A DNA stretch of 13,314 bases, taken from Deltaproteobacteria bacterium (GTDB lineage: Bacteria; Desulfobacterota; Desulfobacteria; Desulfobacterales; JAUVGT01). The notes under the pieces are model-generated. The model was not told the DNA's origin and searched no databases. It was given only the letters and a program-made list of their open reading frames with translations. The DNA is taken from NCBI GenBank assembly GCA_030593645.1, contig JAUVGT010000084.1, positions 1 to 13,314 of the forward strand, read 5' to 3'. The position numbers were made by a program, and so were the translations under genes. Positions 1-8,232 of the stretch are shown piece by piece (position 1 is the stretch's first letter; each line of letters opens with the position of its first letter).

Positions 1-858
1 AACGAACCAGCCCAGGCGTCCCCGCATCATATAACAAGCAGGTTTTTCACCAAGATACTCGATTGACTCGTTAAGGTATTTGATCATTGGGTCGAACCGG
101 AGTGAAAGATCAACGGGATTTATGGGTTTTCCCTGGAAAAAATCGATAACCTGTGAAAAAATCCAGGGATTTTCGATGGCCGCCCTGCCGATCATGATAC
201 CGTCGCAGTTTGTCTCATTTTTCATATTCAGGGCATGTTCGGGCTTTGTAATATCCCCGTTGCCGATTACCGGAATAGATGCTTCTTTTTTAACTGCTGA
301 GATGATCGACCAGTCAGCCGTTCCGTTGAATCCCTGCCCGGCTGTCCTCGGGTGGACGGCAATGGCGTCGACCCCGCAGTCTTGTGCAATTTTTGATATT
401 TCAAGCGCCTGCTTTCCGGATCTGTCCCATCCGGACCGAATTTTGATTGTCAGGGGGATTGAAACGGTTTTTCGAACCGCCCTAAGGAGGGACTCGACTT
501 TTTTCGGTTCTTTCATGAGTGCCGACCCGGCCCCTGTTTTGAGGACCTTTTTAACCGAACATCCCAAATTGATATCGAGTATGTCTGCACCGGAGGATTC
601 AACAATCGCTGCCGCGTCAGCCATGATCAAAGGATCTGATCCGAATATCTGCACAGAAAGGGGTTTTTCCCGGGGAGTACTCTCAAGCATTTTTACAGTT
701 TTTGAGGATTGATAGACCAGTCCGTTTGAACTGATCATTTCCGAACACACCAGTGCGCATCCTGATTCCTTGACCATAAGCCTGAACGGCAGGTTTGTAA
801 TGCCTGCAAGCGGCGCCATGACAGTGATGTTTTCCAGTTTGATTCGGCCGATTTTCAT
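1..858 (-). CDS. dusB: tRNA-dihydrouridine synthase, DusB type (3' end beyond window)
   Basis: Flavin enzyme that reduces uridine to dihydrouridine in the D-loop region of tRNA, in the cytoplasm. I read 286 codons from ATG at 858 to the window edge with no stop; the family is usually about 320-350 residues, so a short C-terminal part is missing. Seen: N-terminal FMN-barrel start VMAPLAGITNLPFR (residues 13-26), the catalytic-cysteine loop DINLGCSVKK with Cys100, IKIRSGWD (138-145), VHPRTAGQGFNG (168-179), IGNGDI (198-203) and DGIMIGRAAIENPWIF (219-234). The residue after the catalytic Cys is Ser where most family members have Pro. The gene starts 31 nt after the DUF1848 stop on the same strand, so co-transcription is likely. 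The frame is open upstream of 858, but 858 is the first ATG and matches the usual family start. Family assignment is very secure; DusB rather than another Dus subfamily is inferred from the motif set. Confidence 0.95.
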   Translation of the reverse strand, partial: MKIGRIKLENITVMAPLAGITNLPFRLMVKESGCALVCSEMISSNGLVYQSSKTVKMLESTPREKPLSVQIFGSDPLIMADAAAIVESSGADILDINLGCSVKKVLKTGAGSALMKEPKKVESLLRAVRKTVSIPLTIKIRSGWDRSGKQALEISKIAQDCGVDAIAVHPRTAGQGFNGTADWSIISAVKKEASIPVIGNGDITKPEHALNMKNETNCDGIMIGRAAIENPWIFSQVIDFFQGKPINPVDLSLRFDPMIKYLNESIEYLGEKPACYMMRGRLGWFV

Positions 859-889
859 CTCGGTAGATTCATCTCTTTTATATGGATAT

Positions 890-1780
890 TCATTTTCTGA
901 ATTCCTCTCCTGAAGATGGGTTGGCATAGCAGAAAAGACAATTATGATAACATGGATGAAGGTTGTATGATCCAATATCCGAAGATACATGGCAACCGCA
1001 TCCGTTCTTGATTCTCTGGCCGGAATCTCTGCTTAGTGAAAGTTCACCACCGTAAAGTCTAACCAGAAGGTCGTTTGGTATGCAGGAACTTTTTTTTAGT
1101 CCGGAATCTGCTGGTAACGATTCAAGAAGCTTTTTTTCACAGCATGTATAAAGGTCTATTTGCAAATTTGAAAGCTTTTTTTTCATTTCAAGGATATGAT
1201 TTATCTTAGTTTCAAGCGGGGGGTCAATAAAAGAAAAACCGGTCATAAGGGCTGTCCGATTCCGTATTTTTTGGTAATCATCCATAAAGCTTGTAATGCA
1301 CCTTGGGATACCGCATTCAGACGCTTTTTTTGCGATCATGGTAAAATCACACATGTTACTTTCTGTTTTACCTTTGCCGGTTTTGAAAAAGCATATGGGG
1401 TCAAACCGCCAGGCAATCGCATCCGGACTGAAATTGCTGCTCAGCCAGTCGAGCTGCTCAAGGCGCTCAGCCAGCGGAGGCACATTCGGTTCAAGCAGTG
1501 AAATTCCGGAATTGATTGTAAAGTTAAAAAACAGATTGTAACCTTTTTTTCGCAATGTTTTACCGATATTCTCCTTGATAAACGGCCCGAAGTTTTTTGA
1601 CCAGAACACGATCGAATGAACATCCTCCGGTGCGGCCGTTACAATGGATATGCGTCGGTTATACGGGTTTATCACTTCAAAATAACCTTTGTCGATACAC
1701 TCCATGAACCACTTAAGATAAAATGCGGGGATATCGGTCCTTCTTGAAGCTGAGATAACGATCCGGCGGGATAATGGCAT
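890..1780 (-). CDS. DUF1848 family protein with C-terminal radical-SAM-like Cys cluster
   Basis: Function unknown. I recognise DUF1848 from the N-terminal IVISASRRTDIPAFY, the WSKN segment and a conserved cysteine-rich end. The last 40 residues hold a CGC pair and then CYHNCLFCYAN, a CX3CX2C pattern identical to the 4Fe-4S motif of radical SAM enzymes but at the C-terminus instead of the N-terminus. Counted from the longest frame (308 residues) these are Cys273, Cys275, Cys289, Cys293 and Cys296. That DUF1848 carries such a cluster is known of the family; that it binds 4Fe-4S and SAM here is inference. Start: the longest frame begins at a TTG at 1816, but the ATG at 1780 (MPLSRRIVISASRR) fits the usual family N-terminus; neither has a clear ribosome binding site. 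It lies 88 nt after the small hypothetical gene and 31 nt before dusB on the same strand, suggesting one transcript. Confidence 0.88.
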   Translation of the reverse strand: MPLSRRIVISASRRTDIPAFYLKWFMECIDKGYFEVINPYNRRISIVTAAPEDVHSIVFWSKNFGPFIKENIGKTLRKKGYNLFFNFTINSGISLLEPNVPPLAERLEQLDWLSSNFSPDAIAWRFDPICFFKTGKGKTESNMCDFTMIAKKASECGIPRCITSFMDDYQKIRNRTALMTGFSFIDPPLETKINHILEMKKKLSNLQIDLYTCCEKKLLESLPADSGLKKSSCIPNDLLVRLYGGELSLSRDSGQRIKNGCGCHVSSDIGSYNLHPCYHNCLFCYANPSSGEEFRK

Positions 1781-1868
1781 TGTGTTTGTAATATTAAAAA
1801 ATGATGGTTCCGTCAAAAATGGATTTCGAACGTTTTTGTTAACGTTAATGTCCTGGTATATGGTTACT

Positions 1869-2210
1869 CTATTCCTTGTTTTGGTCTTTTTTCAAATCAC
1901 TGAAAGAGATGACTTTGGCGCTTTTTTTTTCAGATTTTTCTTCAATAGATTCAGGGAGATCAGGCGTTTTAAATGCTTCCGGACAGGTGATCCGTTCGAG
2001 CCGCATTTTTTTACCATTCATGGTAAATTCGTCACCGTTTAAATAGATATCCCTGAGGATCCAGGTGACAACCTGAAGAGGGATCAGCAACAGCATGAGT
2101 TTTACATGATACCAGTCCGGTTTTGAGTCCGGTAAAATTTCTTCGATTCTGGCATAACTCATCGGTTTACCTTCAAAATAAATCATAACGATATCTTTTT
2201 CCACAGCCAT
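1869..2210 (-). CDS. Small conserved-looking hypothetical protein (113 aa)
   Basis: I do not recognise a family. Residues 1-35 look like a short folded region with a GKPMSYARIEEILPD stretch. Residues 37-57 are strongly hydrophobic (KLMLLLIPLQVVTWIL), but followed by charged residues; this could be a membrane-associated helix or a buried helix. Residues 58-80 carry a NGDEFTMNGKKMRLERI segment reminiscent of a small beta-rich domain. The tail from about residue 86 is Lys/Glu/Ser rich and probably disordered, and is encoded in part by a run of nine A on the coding strand (1922-1930). Start ATG at 2210 has only a weak AGTGG-type ribosome site; an in-frame ATG at 2186 (residue 9) is possible. It is the first gene of the leftward set with DUF1848 and dusB, and a TATAAT hexamer lies about 50 nt upstream on the same strand. 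No function is proposed. Confidence 0.7.
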   Translation of the reverse strand: MAVEKDIVMIYFEGKPMSYARIEEILPDSKPDWYHVKLMLLLIPLQVVTWILRDIYLNGDEFTMNGKKMRLERITCPEAFKTPDLPESIEEKSEKKSAKVISFSDLKKDQNKE

Positions 2211-2261
2211 ATGAAACCACTTTTATTTATTTCCGCCAAATATGCACATTGAACTCGATCA

Positions 2262-2267
2262 ATTATA
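2262..2267 (-). promoter_or_regulatory. Possible -10 box for the leftward hypothetical/DUF1848/dusB set
   Basis: Perfect TATAAT on the minus strand, placing a start of transcription near 2255 and leaving a leader of about 45 nt before the ATG at 2210. I find no good -35 hexamer at 16-18 nt, so support is limited to the -10 box and its position. Confidence 0.3.
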
Positions 2268-2359
2268 GGTAGCTGATGAACCCGAAATACGCAAGAAAAT
2301 AAGTGGTTTTTTCGACCTGGATCAAAACCCGAATCAAAAAAAAATCAATAATATGTGTA

Positions 2360-2387
2360 TATACAGATCTATTTATGATATTATAAT
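2360..2387 (+). promoter_or_regulatory. Candidate promoter for the CHASE2 kinase
   Basis: TATAAT at 2382-2387 preceded by TATACA (2360-2365, four of six matches to TTGACA) with a 16-nt spacer. Transcription would start near 2394 and leave about 120 nt of leader. The region is AT-rich, so chance hits are common and support is modest. Confidence 0.35.
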
Positions 2388-2514
2388 TTCAGAATTTGGA
2401 AGTGGGTATTTATATTACCGCATGAATATCATTCCAGCGCTTCGTACGGGTGATCAAGTATACTGAATCACACCCCTAATAAACAGCTTAAAATTGATTT
2501 TCAATTATTGAGAA

Positions 2515-5052
2515 ATGATACTGAAACTGAAATTAAAGAATATACTATTTTCCAATTGGCTTCTCTGCTCGGTGATTACTCTGATCATTCTGGCAGGGAT
2601 GCTTTTTGAGTTTTATCCCATGCAGTTCGTGGAGAACAAGGCATATGATTATATGTCCCTTATTCGTCATCGGGAAGACAACAGCCCCGTTGTGGTTATC
2701 AATATCGATGATGAAAGTATTGCGAGTATCGGTAACTGGCCCTGGCCCAGATCATATATCGCCGATACAATTAAGCGGCTTTCTGAATCCAAACCCAAAG
2801 TACTGGGACTTCATTATTTATACAGCGGCAAAGAAATAAATCCCGGTATTGAAGAGGTTAAAAGTATTCGCAGGGCCATGCGCACCGATCCTGCCCTGAA
2901 AAAAACAAAAAACCGTCATATCATTGACAAAATGCTGGTAAAATCAGAAACTGCTTTAAACCACGATTCCCGTTTGATAGAGGCGGTAAACCAGGCCGTG
3001 AATATGATTTTACCCATCCGTTTTACAATCGGTAAACGGATAGGGAACGCGGGTTTTGAAATTCCATCATGGCTGTTGAACCATTCCATGGATACCAATG
3101 TGAATGGTTCAAACCCGGGTACAAATGAGAGCGATGGGATTAAATTTAATCCGGCGGCGCGCAGCCATGCCGTCTATGCCGGTAAGATGATTTCCACTTA
3201 CGGTAGCCTGGCAAGAAAAGCCGGGGCCATCGGTCATATTAACCTGATCGCCGATCGTGATGGAACCATGCGGAAAGTGCCTCTCCTTATCAATTACCAG
3301 AACCGGTTTTATCCGGCGTTTGCTTTACAGGTTGCCGCCAAATACCTCGGGGGCGGGCTTGAGGACGTGAAACCCGGCGAAACGGGATTGAATCTCCAGA
3401 ATTTGAAAATACCCACGGACGGCAGCTACCAGATGCTTGTGGATTATAATAATCTGGGTGAGGGTATCAAAAGATACTCTTTTTCAGATGTATTCCATGG
3501 TAAAGTTCATGCGGATACGATACGGGATAAAATCGTACTCATCGGTGTTACCGCTACCGGTCGAGCACCTGTTTATCGATCAACAATTCATACCGATGTC
3601 AGCGGAGTGATGATCACTGCCAGTGTGATTGAAAATATTTTAAACAGAAAACATTTTTCCAGGCCGCCGTGGGCTTATGTGCTTGAAATACTTGTTATAC
3701 TCTACTTCGGCTTGTTCCTTGTTTTTGTTATTCCCAGGATAAATCCCCATGACGGTGCTTTTATTCTGGGTGTTTTCCTTGTCGCCTGGATCGGATTTGC
3801 AGTTGTTCTGTTCATGGTTTTCGGGTACTGGCTGAAGATTTTCGCACTGGTGTTAATAGCTGGCATCGGGTTTACCATTTCGGGATTTAAACGGTTTGCC
3901 GCTGAGAAACGATCGGAAAGCATGGAACTGAACAAAATTCTCGGCCAGTCTCTCCAGGAAAAAGGGATGCTCGACATGGCCTATGAAAAATATTTAAACT
4001 GCCCCGTGGAGAATCCCTCTGTAAGGGATATGCTTTATAACCTTGGCCAGGATTTTGAGCGCAAGAGATTATTCAATAAGGCGTTGTCCGTTTATACTCA
4101 TATTCAGAAAGCAGGGAGGTTTAAGGATATTAAACAGAGGATCGAAGCCCTTACTTCTCTTGGTGATACGGTGATTTTTTCCGGGAGAACGGCCAAGCAG
4201 GAATCGACTCTGCTGCTGGACAGCGCGACCACCAAACCCACACTCGGCAGGTACGAGGTATTAAAAGAACTGGGCCAGGGAGCCATGGGTACTGTTTACC
4301 TTGGGCAGGATCCGAAGATAAATCGCGAAGTGGCAATAAAGACTCTGAAGTACGGGGATATTGACCAGAACAAACTCTCGGAAGTCAAAAAACGGTTTTT
4401 CAGGGAAGCAGAGGCCGCCGGGAAACTGTCTCACCCTAAAATCGTAACCATTTTTGATGTGGGTGAAGATTATGATATGGCGTATATGGCCATGGAACTC
4501 CTTATCGGGAAGGACCTGTCCGAATTTGCCCAGATGGGAAAACTCCTTCCCGTGAGAAGGGTACTCAAGATTATTATTTCCGTGGCCGAAGCGTTGGAAT
4601 ACGCTCATAAGAACGGTGTGGTTCACCGTGATATCAAGCCCGACAATATTATCATATTGGCGAATGAGCAGGTAAAAGTGGCTGATTTTGGTATTGCTCG
4701 CGTTATGTCTGCATCCAAAACTCAGACAGGAGTTATCCTCGGCACCCCAAATTATATGTCTCCCGAACAGGTAGCGGGTGAAAAAGTGGACGGCAGGTCC
4801 GATCTTTTTTCACTGGGTGTTTTGCTATACGAGCTTTTAACCGCGGAAAAACCGTTTAAGGGAGATAATCTTACCCACCTGATGTACTCCATTTCCAATG
4901 TATCTTATGTTCCCCTTCTAAAAGCAAAACCGAACATCCAGCCATGCTGTGATTTGATCGTAAGGAAACTTCTAACCCGGACCGCGAAAAAAAGAATGTC
5001 CAGTGCGGCGCAGCTGATCAGGCATGTAAAGAGATGTATGAAAGAATTGTAA
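2515..5052 (+). CDS. Membrane Ser/Thr protein kinase with extracytoplasmic CHASE2 sensor
   Basis: Predicted one-protein receptor kinase. One N-terminal membrane helix (about residues 10-32) leads into a long extracytoplasmic CHASE2-type sensor (about 33-385) with the characteristic VVVINIDDESIASIGNWPWPR and DKIVLIGVTATG segments. Three membrane helices follow (about 386-405, 413-437, 439-457). A cytoplasmic helical linker of about 470-548 resembles one or two TPR units. The kinase domain spans 578-845 and looks catalytically complete: glycine loop GQGAMG (587-592), VAIK with Lys609, C-helix Glu631, HRDIKPDN (704-711, Asp706), DFG (724-726), activation-loop threonines (736, 738, 744) and SPE (749-751). 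In known families CHASE2 senses unknown extracellular signals. ATG at 2515 is preceded by only a weak GAG ribosome site, but the N-terminal helix supports it. It stands alone, divergent from the left block and convergent with the gene at 5166; its substrates cannot be read from the sequence. Confidence 0.95.
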   Translation: MILKLKLKNILFSNWLLCSVITLIILAGMLFEFYPMQFVENKAYDYMSLIRHREDNSPVVVINIDDESIASIGNWPWPRSYIADTIKRLSESKPKVLGLHYLYSGKEINPGIEEVKSIRRAMRTDPALKKTKNRHIIDKMLVKSETALNHDSRLIEAVNQAVNMILPIRFTIGKRIGNAGFEIPSWLLNHSMDTNVNGSNPGTNESDGIKFNPAARSHAVYAGKMISTYGSLARKAGAIGHINLIADRDGTMRKVPLLINYQNRFYPAFALQVAAKYLGGGLEDVKPGETGLNLQNLKIPTDGSYQMLVDYNNLGEGIKRYSFSDVFHGKVHADTIRDKIVLIGVTATGRAPVYRSTIHTDVSGVMITASVIENILNRKHFSRPPWAYVLEILVILYFGLFLVFVIPRINPHDGAFILGVFLVAWIGFAVVLFMVFGYWLKIFALVLIAGIGFTISGFKRFAAEKRSESMELNKILGQSLQEKGMLDMAYEKYLNCPVENPSVRDMLYNLGQDFERKRLFNKALSVYTHIQKAGRFKDIKQRIEALTSLGDTVIFSGRTAKQESTLLLDSATTKPTLGRYEVLKELGQGAMGTVYLGQDPKINREVAIKTLKYGDIDQNKLSEVKKRFFREAEAAGKLSHPKIVTIFDVGEDYDMAYMAMELLIGKDLSEFAQMGKLLPVRRVLKIIISVAEALEYAHKNGVVHRDIKPDNIIILANEQVKVADFGIARVMSASKTQTGVILGTPNYMSPEQVAGEKVDGRSDLFSLGVLLYELLTAEKPFKGDNLTHLMYSISNVSYVPLLKAKPNIQPCCDLIVRKLLTRTAKKRMSSAAQLIRHVKRCMKEL

Positions 5053-5070
5053 GGGCAGGTATAAGAGGCT

Positions 5071-5121
5071 GAACGTCGAACCGATAAGAGATGAACGTCG
5101 AACGTTCAACATTCGATGTTC
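5071..5121. repeat. Repeat and hairpin between convergent genes
   Basis: GAACGTCGAA occurs twice (5071-5080 and 5093-5102). The second copy pairs with TTCGATGTTC at 5112-5121, giving a 10-bp stem with one G-U pair and a 9-nt loop. It lies between the stop codons of the kinase (5052) and the receiver/ATP-grasp gene (5166). There is no clear T-tract, so a terminator role is possible but not shown; it may equally be a dispersed palindromic repeat. Confidence 0.5.
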
Positions 5122-5165
5122 GATCCGCCGTCGTTAAAACTATGGCGGGACAAGCGTTTATTTTT

Positions 5166-8147
5166 TTAGGGCATCAGGACGACCGCATGGGACTTTTTCC
5201 CGTCGATTTTCAGGAGCAGCGATTTTTCCAGTGTGATGTGCTTCAGGTATTTGGTTTCATTGACAGCGGGCAAAGACTCCAGCAAATCCCATTTGATAAA
5301 ATCATCTCCTTTTCTCGATGTGTTCAGGTAGCTGATCCCCAGTGATGTGATATTATGAAAAAAATGCGAGCCCTGGGACGGATCGGCATTCAGGTGTTCG
5401 CATGTGGATTCGATCATAGCACCGACACCGGAAATATCCTTCCAGGATACCGGGATACCAAGCCAGCGGTCAGCCGAACCCCATCGTCCGGGGCCGATTA
5501 ATAGATATTTTTTATCCTGTCCGAGGAGTTGACTGTTGATTTTTCCGATTTCCATTCCGATTTCGACGGTTTTTGCCGGGTCAAATTTTTCCGGCCGTAC
5601 ATATACAATCTCCGTAATATCATTTGTTTTTCCATTCCCGAGAGCCATTGTGGAATAACAAAGAGAATTCTTGATATCTTCTTCACTGATTTCTTCATCC
5701 AGGTTCTGCTGTTCAATAGCCATGGGCCTGACCTGGAGCAGGCAGAATTCCGGATTCTTATCCTTATCAAAGGGCATGTTAATGGAAAATTCGATTTCGA
5801 CCGGGGTTCCCATTCCCTTACGGCCCATTTCCAGTATTTCAGTGAGTATTTCAGGCAGAGGGATTGAATGATATTTCAAAATACTTGCAAAAGTGATCAC
5901 CGGGTACCCGGACGGGTCCACGGTATCCCTTATCCTGTCTTCCTGCGGGTTGTAGTATCCTGAAAGTTTCATTACCGGCGGGTGATCCTTTACTTCATCT
6001 ATACTGAGCCGATCGAGTGTCAGATCATCATCATTACACTCCGGAGACCCGAACTCTTCGGGGAAACCGGTCATTTTCAGAGCGTAAAAAAACCGCTGGG
6101 AGTTTTGAAGTATATCTTTCACACTGGAAAACTGCGGCAGGAACTGGGGATATTTTGGTGAAAAACGGAGGGATGTCTCGCCTTCCACAACCGTTTTACC
6201 AAGCCCCAGCGCGATATGGGCAATTCCTTCTTCCGGCTTCATATAAGATATGGGATAGTAGTTATATGACTGGGCCACACCTGATAAAGCAGGATAGAAA
6301 TAGGGGCCGTAGGTAGATCCTGTTAACGGCTGTACAACAACCGCCATTTGTTCATCTTCGGTTCTGTAGAGTGTGTTTTTCGCAAAGGCACGCGGAGTTT
6401 CAAAGTAGGTTGAAGCGTATATGCGTTTAATCGCCAGGATAAGTTGCGCCAGTCTCGTGTCCAAATCGTCCGTGTTCGGCAGCATGAATGTTTTATAAAT
6501 TCCGGCAAAGGGCTGATACAAAGAATCCTCGAGAAGGCTCGAAGACCTCACTGCCAGGGGATATTCAGCGAGTTTAAGGTAAATCATCAGGTTATCTTTC
6601 AGCCAGATCGGGAATGATGCATTCATGAATTCCGCACAGATTTGTGCATCGCTGAACTCTCTGGTCGCAAGGCTCTTTAGCTTGTTATCGTTGATAAACG
6701 CGTTAAAACCTTCAGTTGAGATCACAAGTGTTTTGGGTACACTGATATTGATATCTTTAAATTTCTCCCTGAAATAGTTGTTTTCCTTGAGCTGTGTGGA
6801 AGCAAATGCAAGCCCCCTTGCCTTACCGCCCAGGGACCCCTTACCGATTTTAATAAAATCAGCATATTGATTAAAATCATCGTGTGTAAATTCCGTGATA
6901 ATCCCTCTTTGACGTTTTTTTCGACGGGCTTTAATGGACGCGATAAGGTGTTCTCTGAGTTTTAATGTGCTGGAAAAATCGGTGGGCTTAATCGGTCTCA
7001 ATTTTGTAGCAAGCACAATCTCAGAACGGGCCATCAGCCAGCTCGAAAAGTCATTCAGCATGGCGTGCTGGTTGATCGACTCGTCGGGTATGGTCGGGAG
7101 AATTTTTTCCATACTCATCAGGTTTGAAGCCCTTCCCACTTCACGGCCGTCAGGCATTCTGAAGATAAAATCTCCAAAACCAAGATGTGTTTCAAAAAAA
7201 TCCTGTATTTCAGTATGCAGTGTCGGTGAATTTTTATTTAAAAATACTGCCGGAATTTTCAATGCTTTTTCACGATTGCTTTCTTCCGAACTCAAGTTCA
7301 GCAGGGCAATATCCGGTGATTCTTTCTTAATCATCGACAGCAGGTGAAACCCTGCTTCATCATCCATCTTCCCTTTACGGGGAAAACGCACATCGGAAAA
7401 AATGCTCAATATATAGGGTTTATATTTCCTGTAAAGCATTTCAGCTTCTTCATAGTTTTCTGCCAGAAGTATTTTGGGCCTTGCGCGCATTTTGAGAAGA
7501 CGGTGTTCTTCATTCAGGGAGTCTTCCATCACTGCCTGTGTCTGGAGTACGATCACCTTATACATAAGAGGCAGGAGCGAGGAGTAATGAAGGGGAGAGT
7601 CCTCAACCGCTATGATGACCCGGACCCTTGCTTTCCGGGTATCATTTTCAATATTCATTCGGTCCTCAACATTTTTGACAAGGGCGAGGAGGAGATCTGA
7701 GTTCCCGTGCCAGACAAAGAGTTTATTGATCGAACCGCGATCCGATGACTTTGCCTCCAGGAGAAGCTTATTCGCGTTATGGGCCAGGAGAAATACCGGA
7801 AGGTTCGGATGCTGGTTCTTGACCTGTCTGCCGAAATCAAAAGCATCCATGCCGTCCAGATGGGGCATGGTGATAACCAGGTCGAATTTTTTTTGCGCGA
7901 GGATCTGCATGGCTTCGTTCGCTGAAGAAACCCAGGTCAGCATGGGGGGTCTGGAAAGATTAAGCCCACTGTATTCATGGATGATCCTTTCTGCGAGCCG
8001 TCCTTCTTCTTCCATGATAAACGCGTCATATAATGTGGAAACAAGCAGTATTTCCGCAATTTTGTAATTCATCAGTTCATGAAAAACTTTAAAAGACAGA
8101 TCGAAATCATCCATTTCTTCAGGGTTAAATACTGTTTTTAGAGACAT
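5166..8147 (-). CDS. Tandem receiver-like domains fused to PEP/pyruvate-type ATP-grasp protein (993 aa)
   Basis: Resembles proteins annotated PEP/pyruvate-binding domain protein. Residues 30-160 have a receiver-like fold in which the phospho-acceptor region is shortened (FDLVITMPHLDGMDAF), so the acceptor Asp seems lost. Residues 175-320 form a second receiver-like domain that keeps an acidic pair (Glu182, Asp183), a likely acceptor Asp252 in SDVRFP, Ser286 and Lys305. Residues 431-810 are a PPDK N-terminal-type ATP-grasp domain: IGKGSLGGKARGLA (433-446), LAVRSSSLLEDS (531-542), VEIEF (783-787), LQVRPM (804-809). The last 120 residues carry LIGPGRWGSADRWLG (883-897), typical of this group. 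The phosphohistidine swivel domain and the PEP-binding barrel of true PPDK or PEP synthase are absent, so neither reaction should be assumed. ATG at 8147 has a good site (AAAGGAA, about 4 nt away). It lies downstream of the radical SAM gene on the same strand. Domain calls are firm; the biochemical role is unknown. Confidence 0.9.
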   Translation of the reverse strand: MSLKTVFNPEEMDDFDLSFKVFHELMNYKIAEILLVSTLYDAFIMEEEGRLAERIIHEYSGLNLSRPPMLTWVSSANEAMQILAQKKFDLVITMPHLDGMDAFDFGRQVKNQHPNLPVFLLAHNANKLLLEAKSSDRGSINKLFVWHGNSDLLLALVKNVEDRMNIENDTRKARVRVIIAVEDSPLHYSSLLPLMYKVIVLQTQAVMEDSLNEEHRLLKMRARPKILLAENYEEAEMLYRKYKPYILSIFSDVRFPRKGKMDDEAGFHLLSMIKKESPDIALLNLSSEESNREKALKIPAVFLNKNSPTLHTEIQDFFETHLGFGDFIFRMPDGREVGRASNLMSMEKILPTIPDESINQHAMLNDFSSWLMARSEIVLATKLRPIKPTDFSSTLKLREHLIASIKARRKKRQRGIITEFTHDDFNQYADFIKIGKGSLGGKARGLAFASTQLKENNYFREKFKDINISVPKTLVISTEGFNAFINDNKLKSLATREFSDAQICAEFMNASFPIWLKDNLMIYLKLAEYPLAVRSSSLLEDSLYQPFAGIYKTFMLPNTDDLDTRLAQLILAIKRIYASTYFETPRAFAKNTLYRTEDEQMAVVVQPLTGSTYGPYFYPALSGVAQSYNYYPISYMKPEEGIAHIALGLGKTVVEGETSLRFSPKYPQFLPQFSSVKDILQNSQRFFYALKMTGFPEEFGSPECNDDDLTLDRLSIDEVKDHPPVMKLSGYYNPQEDRIRDTVDPSGYPVITFASILKYHSIPLPEILTEILEMGRKGMGTPVEIEFSINMPFDKDKNPEFCLLQVRPMAIEQQNLDEEISEEDIKNSLCYSTMALGNGKTNDITEIVYVRPEKFDPAKTVEIGMEIGKINSQLLGQDKKYLLIGPGRWGSADRWLGIPVSWKDISGVGAMIESTCEHLNADPSQGSHFFHNITSLGISYLNTSRKGDDFIKWDLLESLPAVNETKYLKHITLEKSLLLKIDGKKSHAVVLMP

Positions 8148-8232
8148 GTTTTCCTTTGTTTACTGGTTATTAAATTTTACCAGCTATTATCGGGATGATC
8201 CACCTTTATTTTCTTTGCTGTTCCAAATATTT

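Larger units (their letters stand above)
2211..2514. other. Divergent AT-rich intergenic region (304 bp)
   Basis: Separates the leftward hypothetical gene from the rightward CHASE2 kinase. It holds one TATAAT-like box on each strand (2262-2267 minus, 2382-2387 plus) and a small AT-only stem (AATTGA at 2492-2497, TCAATT at 2501-2506) just upstream of the kinase start. I see no open reading frame with coding character, no tRNA and no riboswitch-like fold. Confidence 0.5.

Noticed and set aside
80..712. Long plus-strand open frame
   Set aside because: It is antisense to dusB, whose frame on the minus strand carries every expected family motif; the plus-strand translation resembles nothing.
890..1816. 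TTG start at 1816 for DUF1848
   Set aside because: The extra 12 residues have no family support and no ribosome site; the ATG at 1780 fits the family better, although this is not proven.
1872..1930. Nine-A run and A6G tract at the end of the small hypothetical gene as a possible programmed frameshift into DUF1848
   Set aside because: The DUF1848 frame has a stop at 1892-1894 after the A9 run, and joining would need a +1 shift in a very short window without a canonical slippery phase.
5166..8147. Calling the 993-residue protein PEP synthase or pyruvate phosphate dikinase
   Set aside because: Only the nucleotide-binding domain is present; the phosphohistidine and PEP-binding domains required for those reactions are missing.
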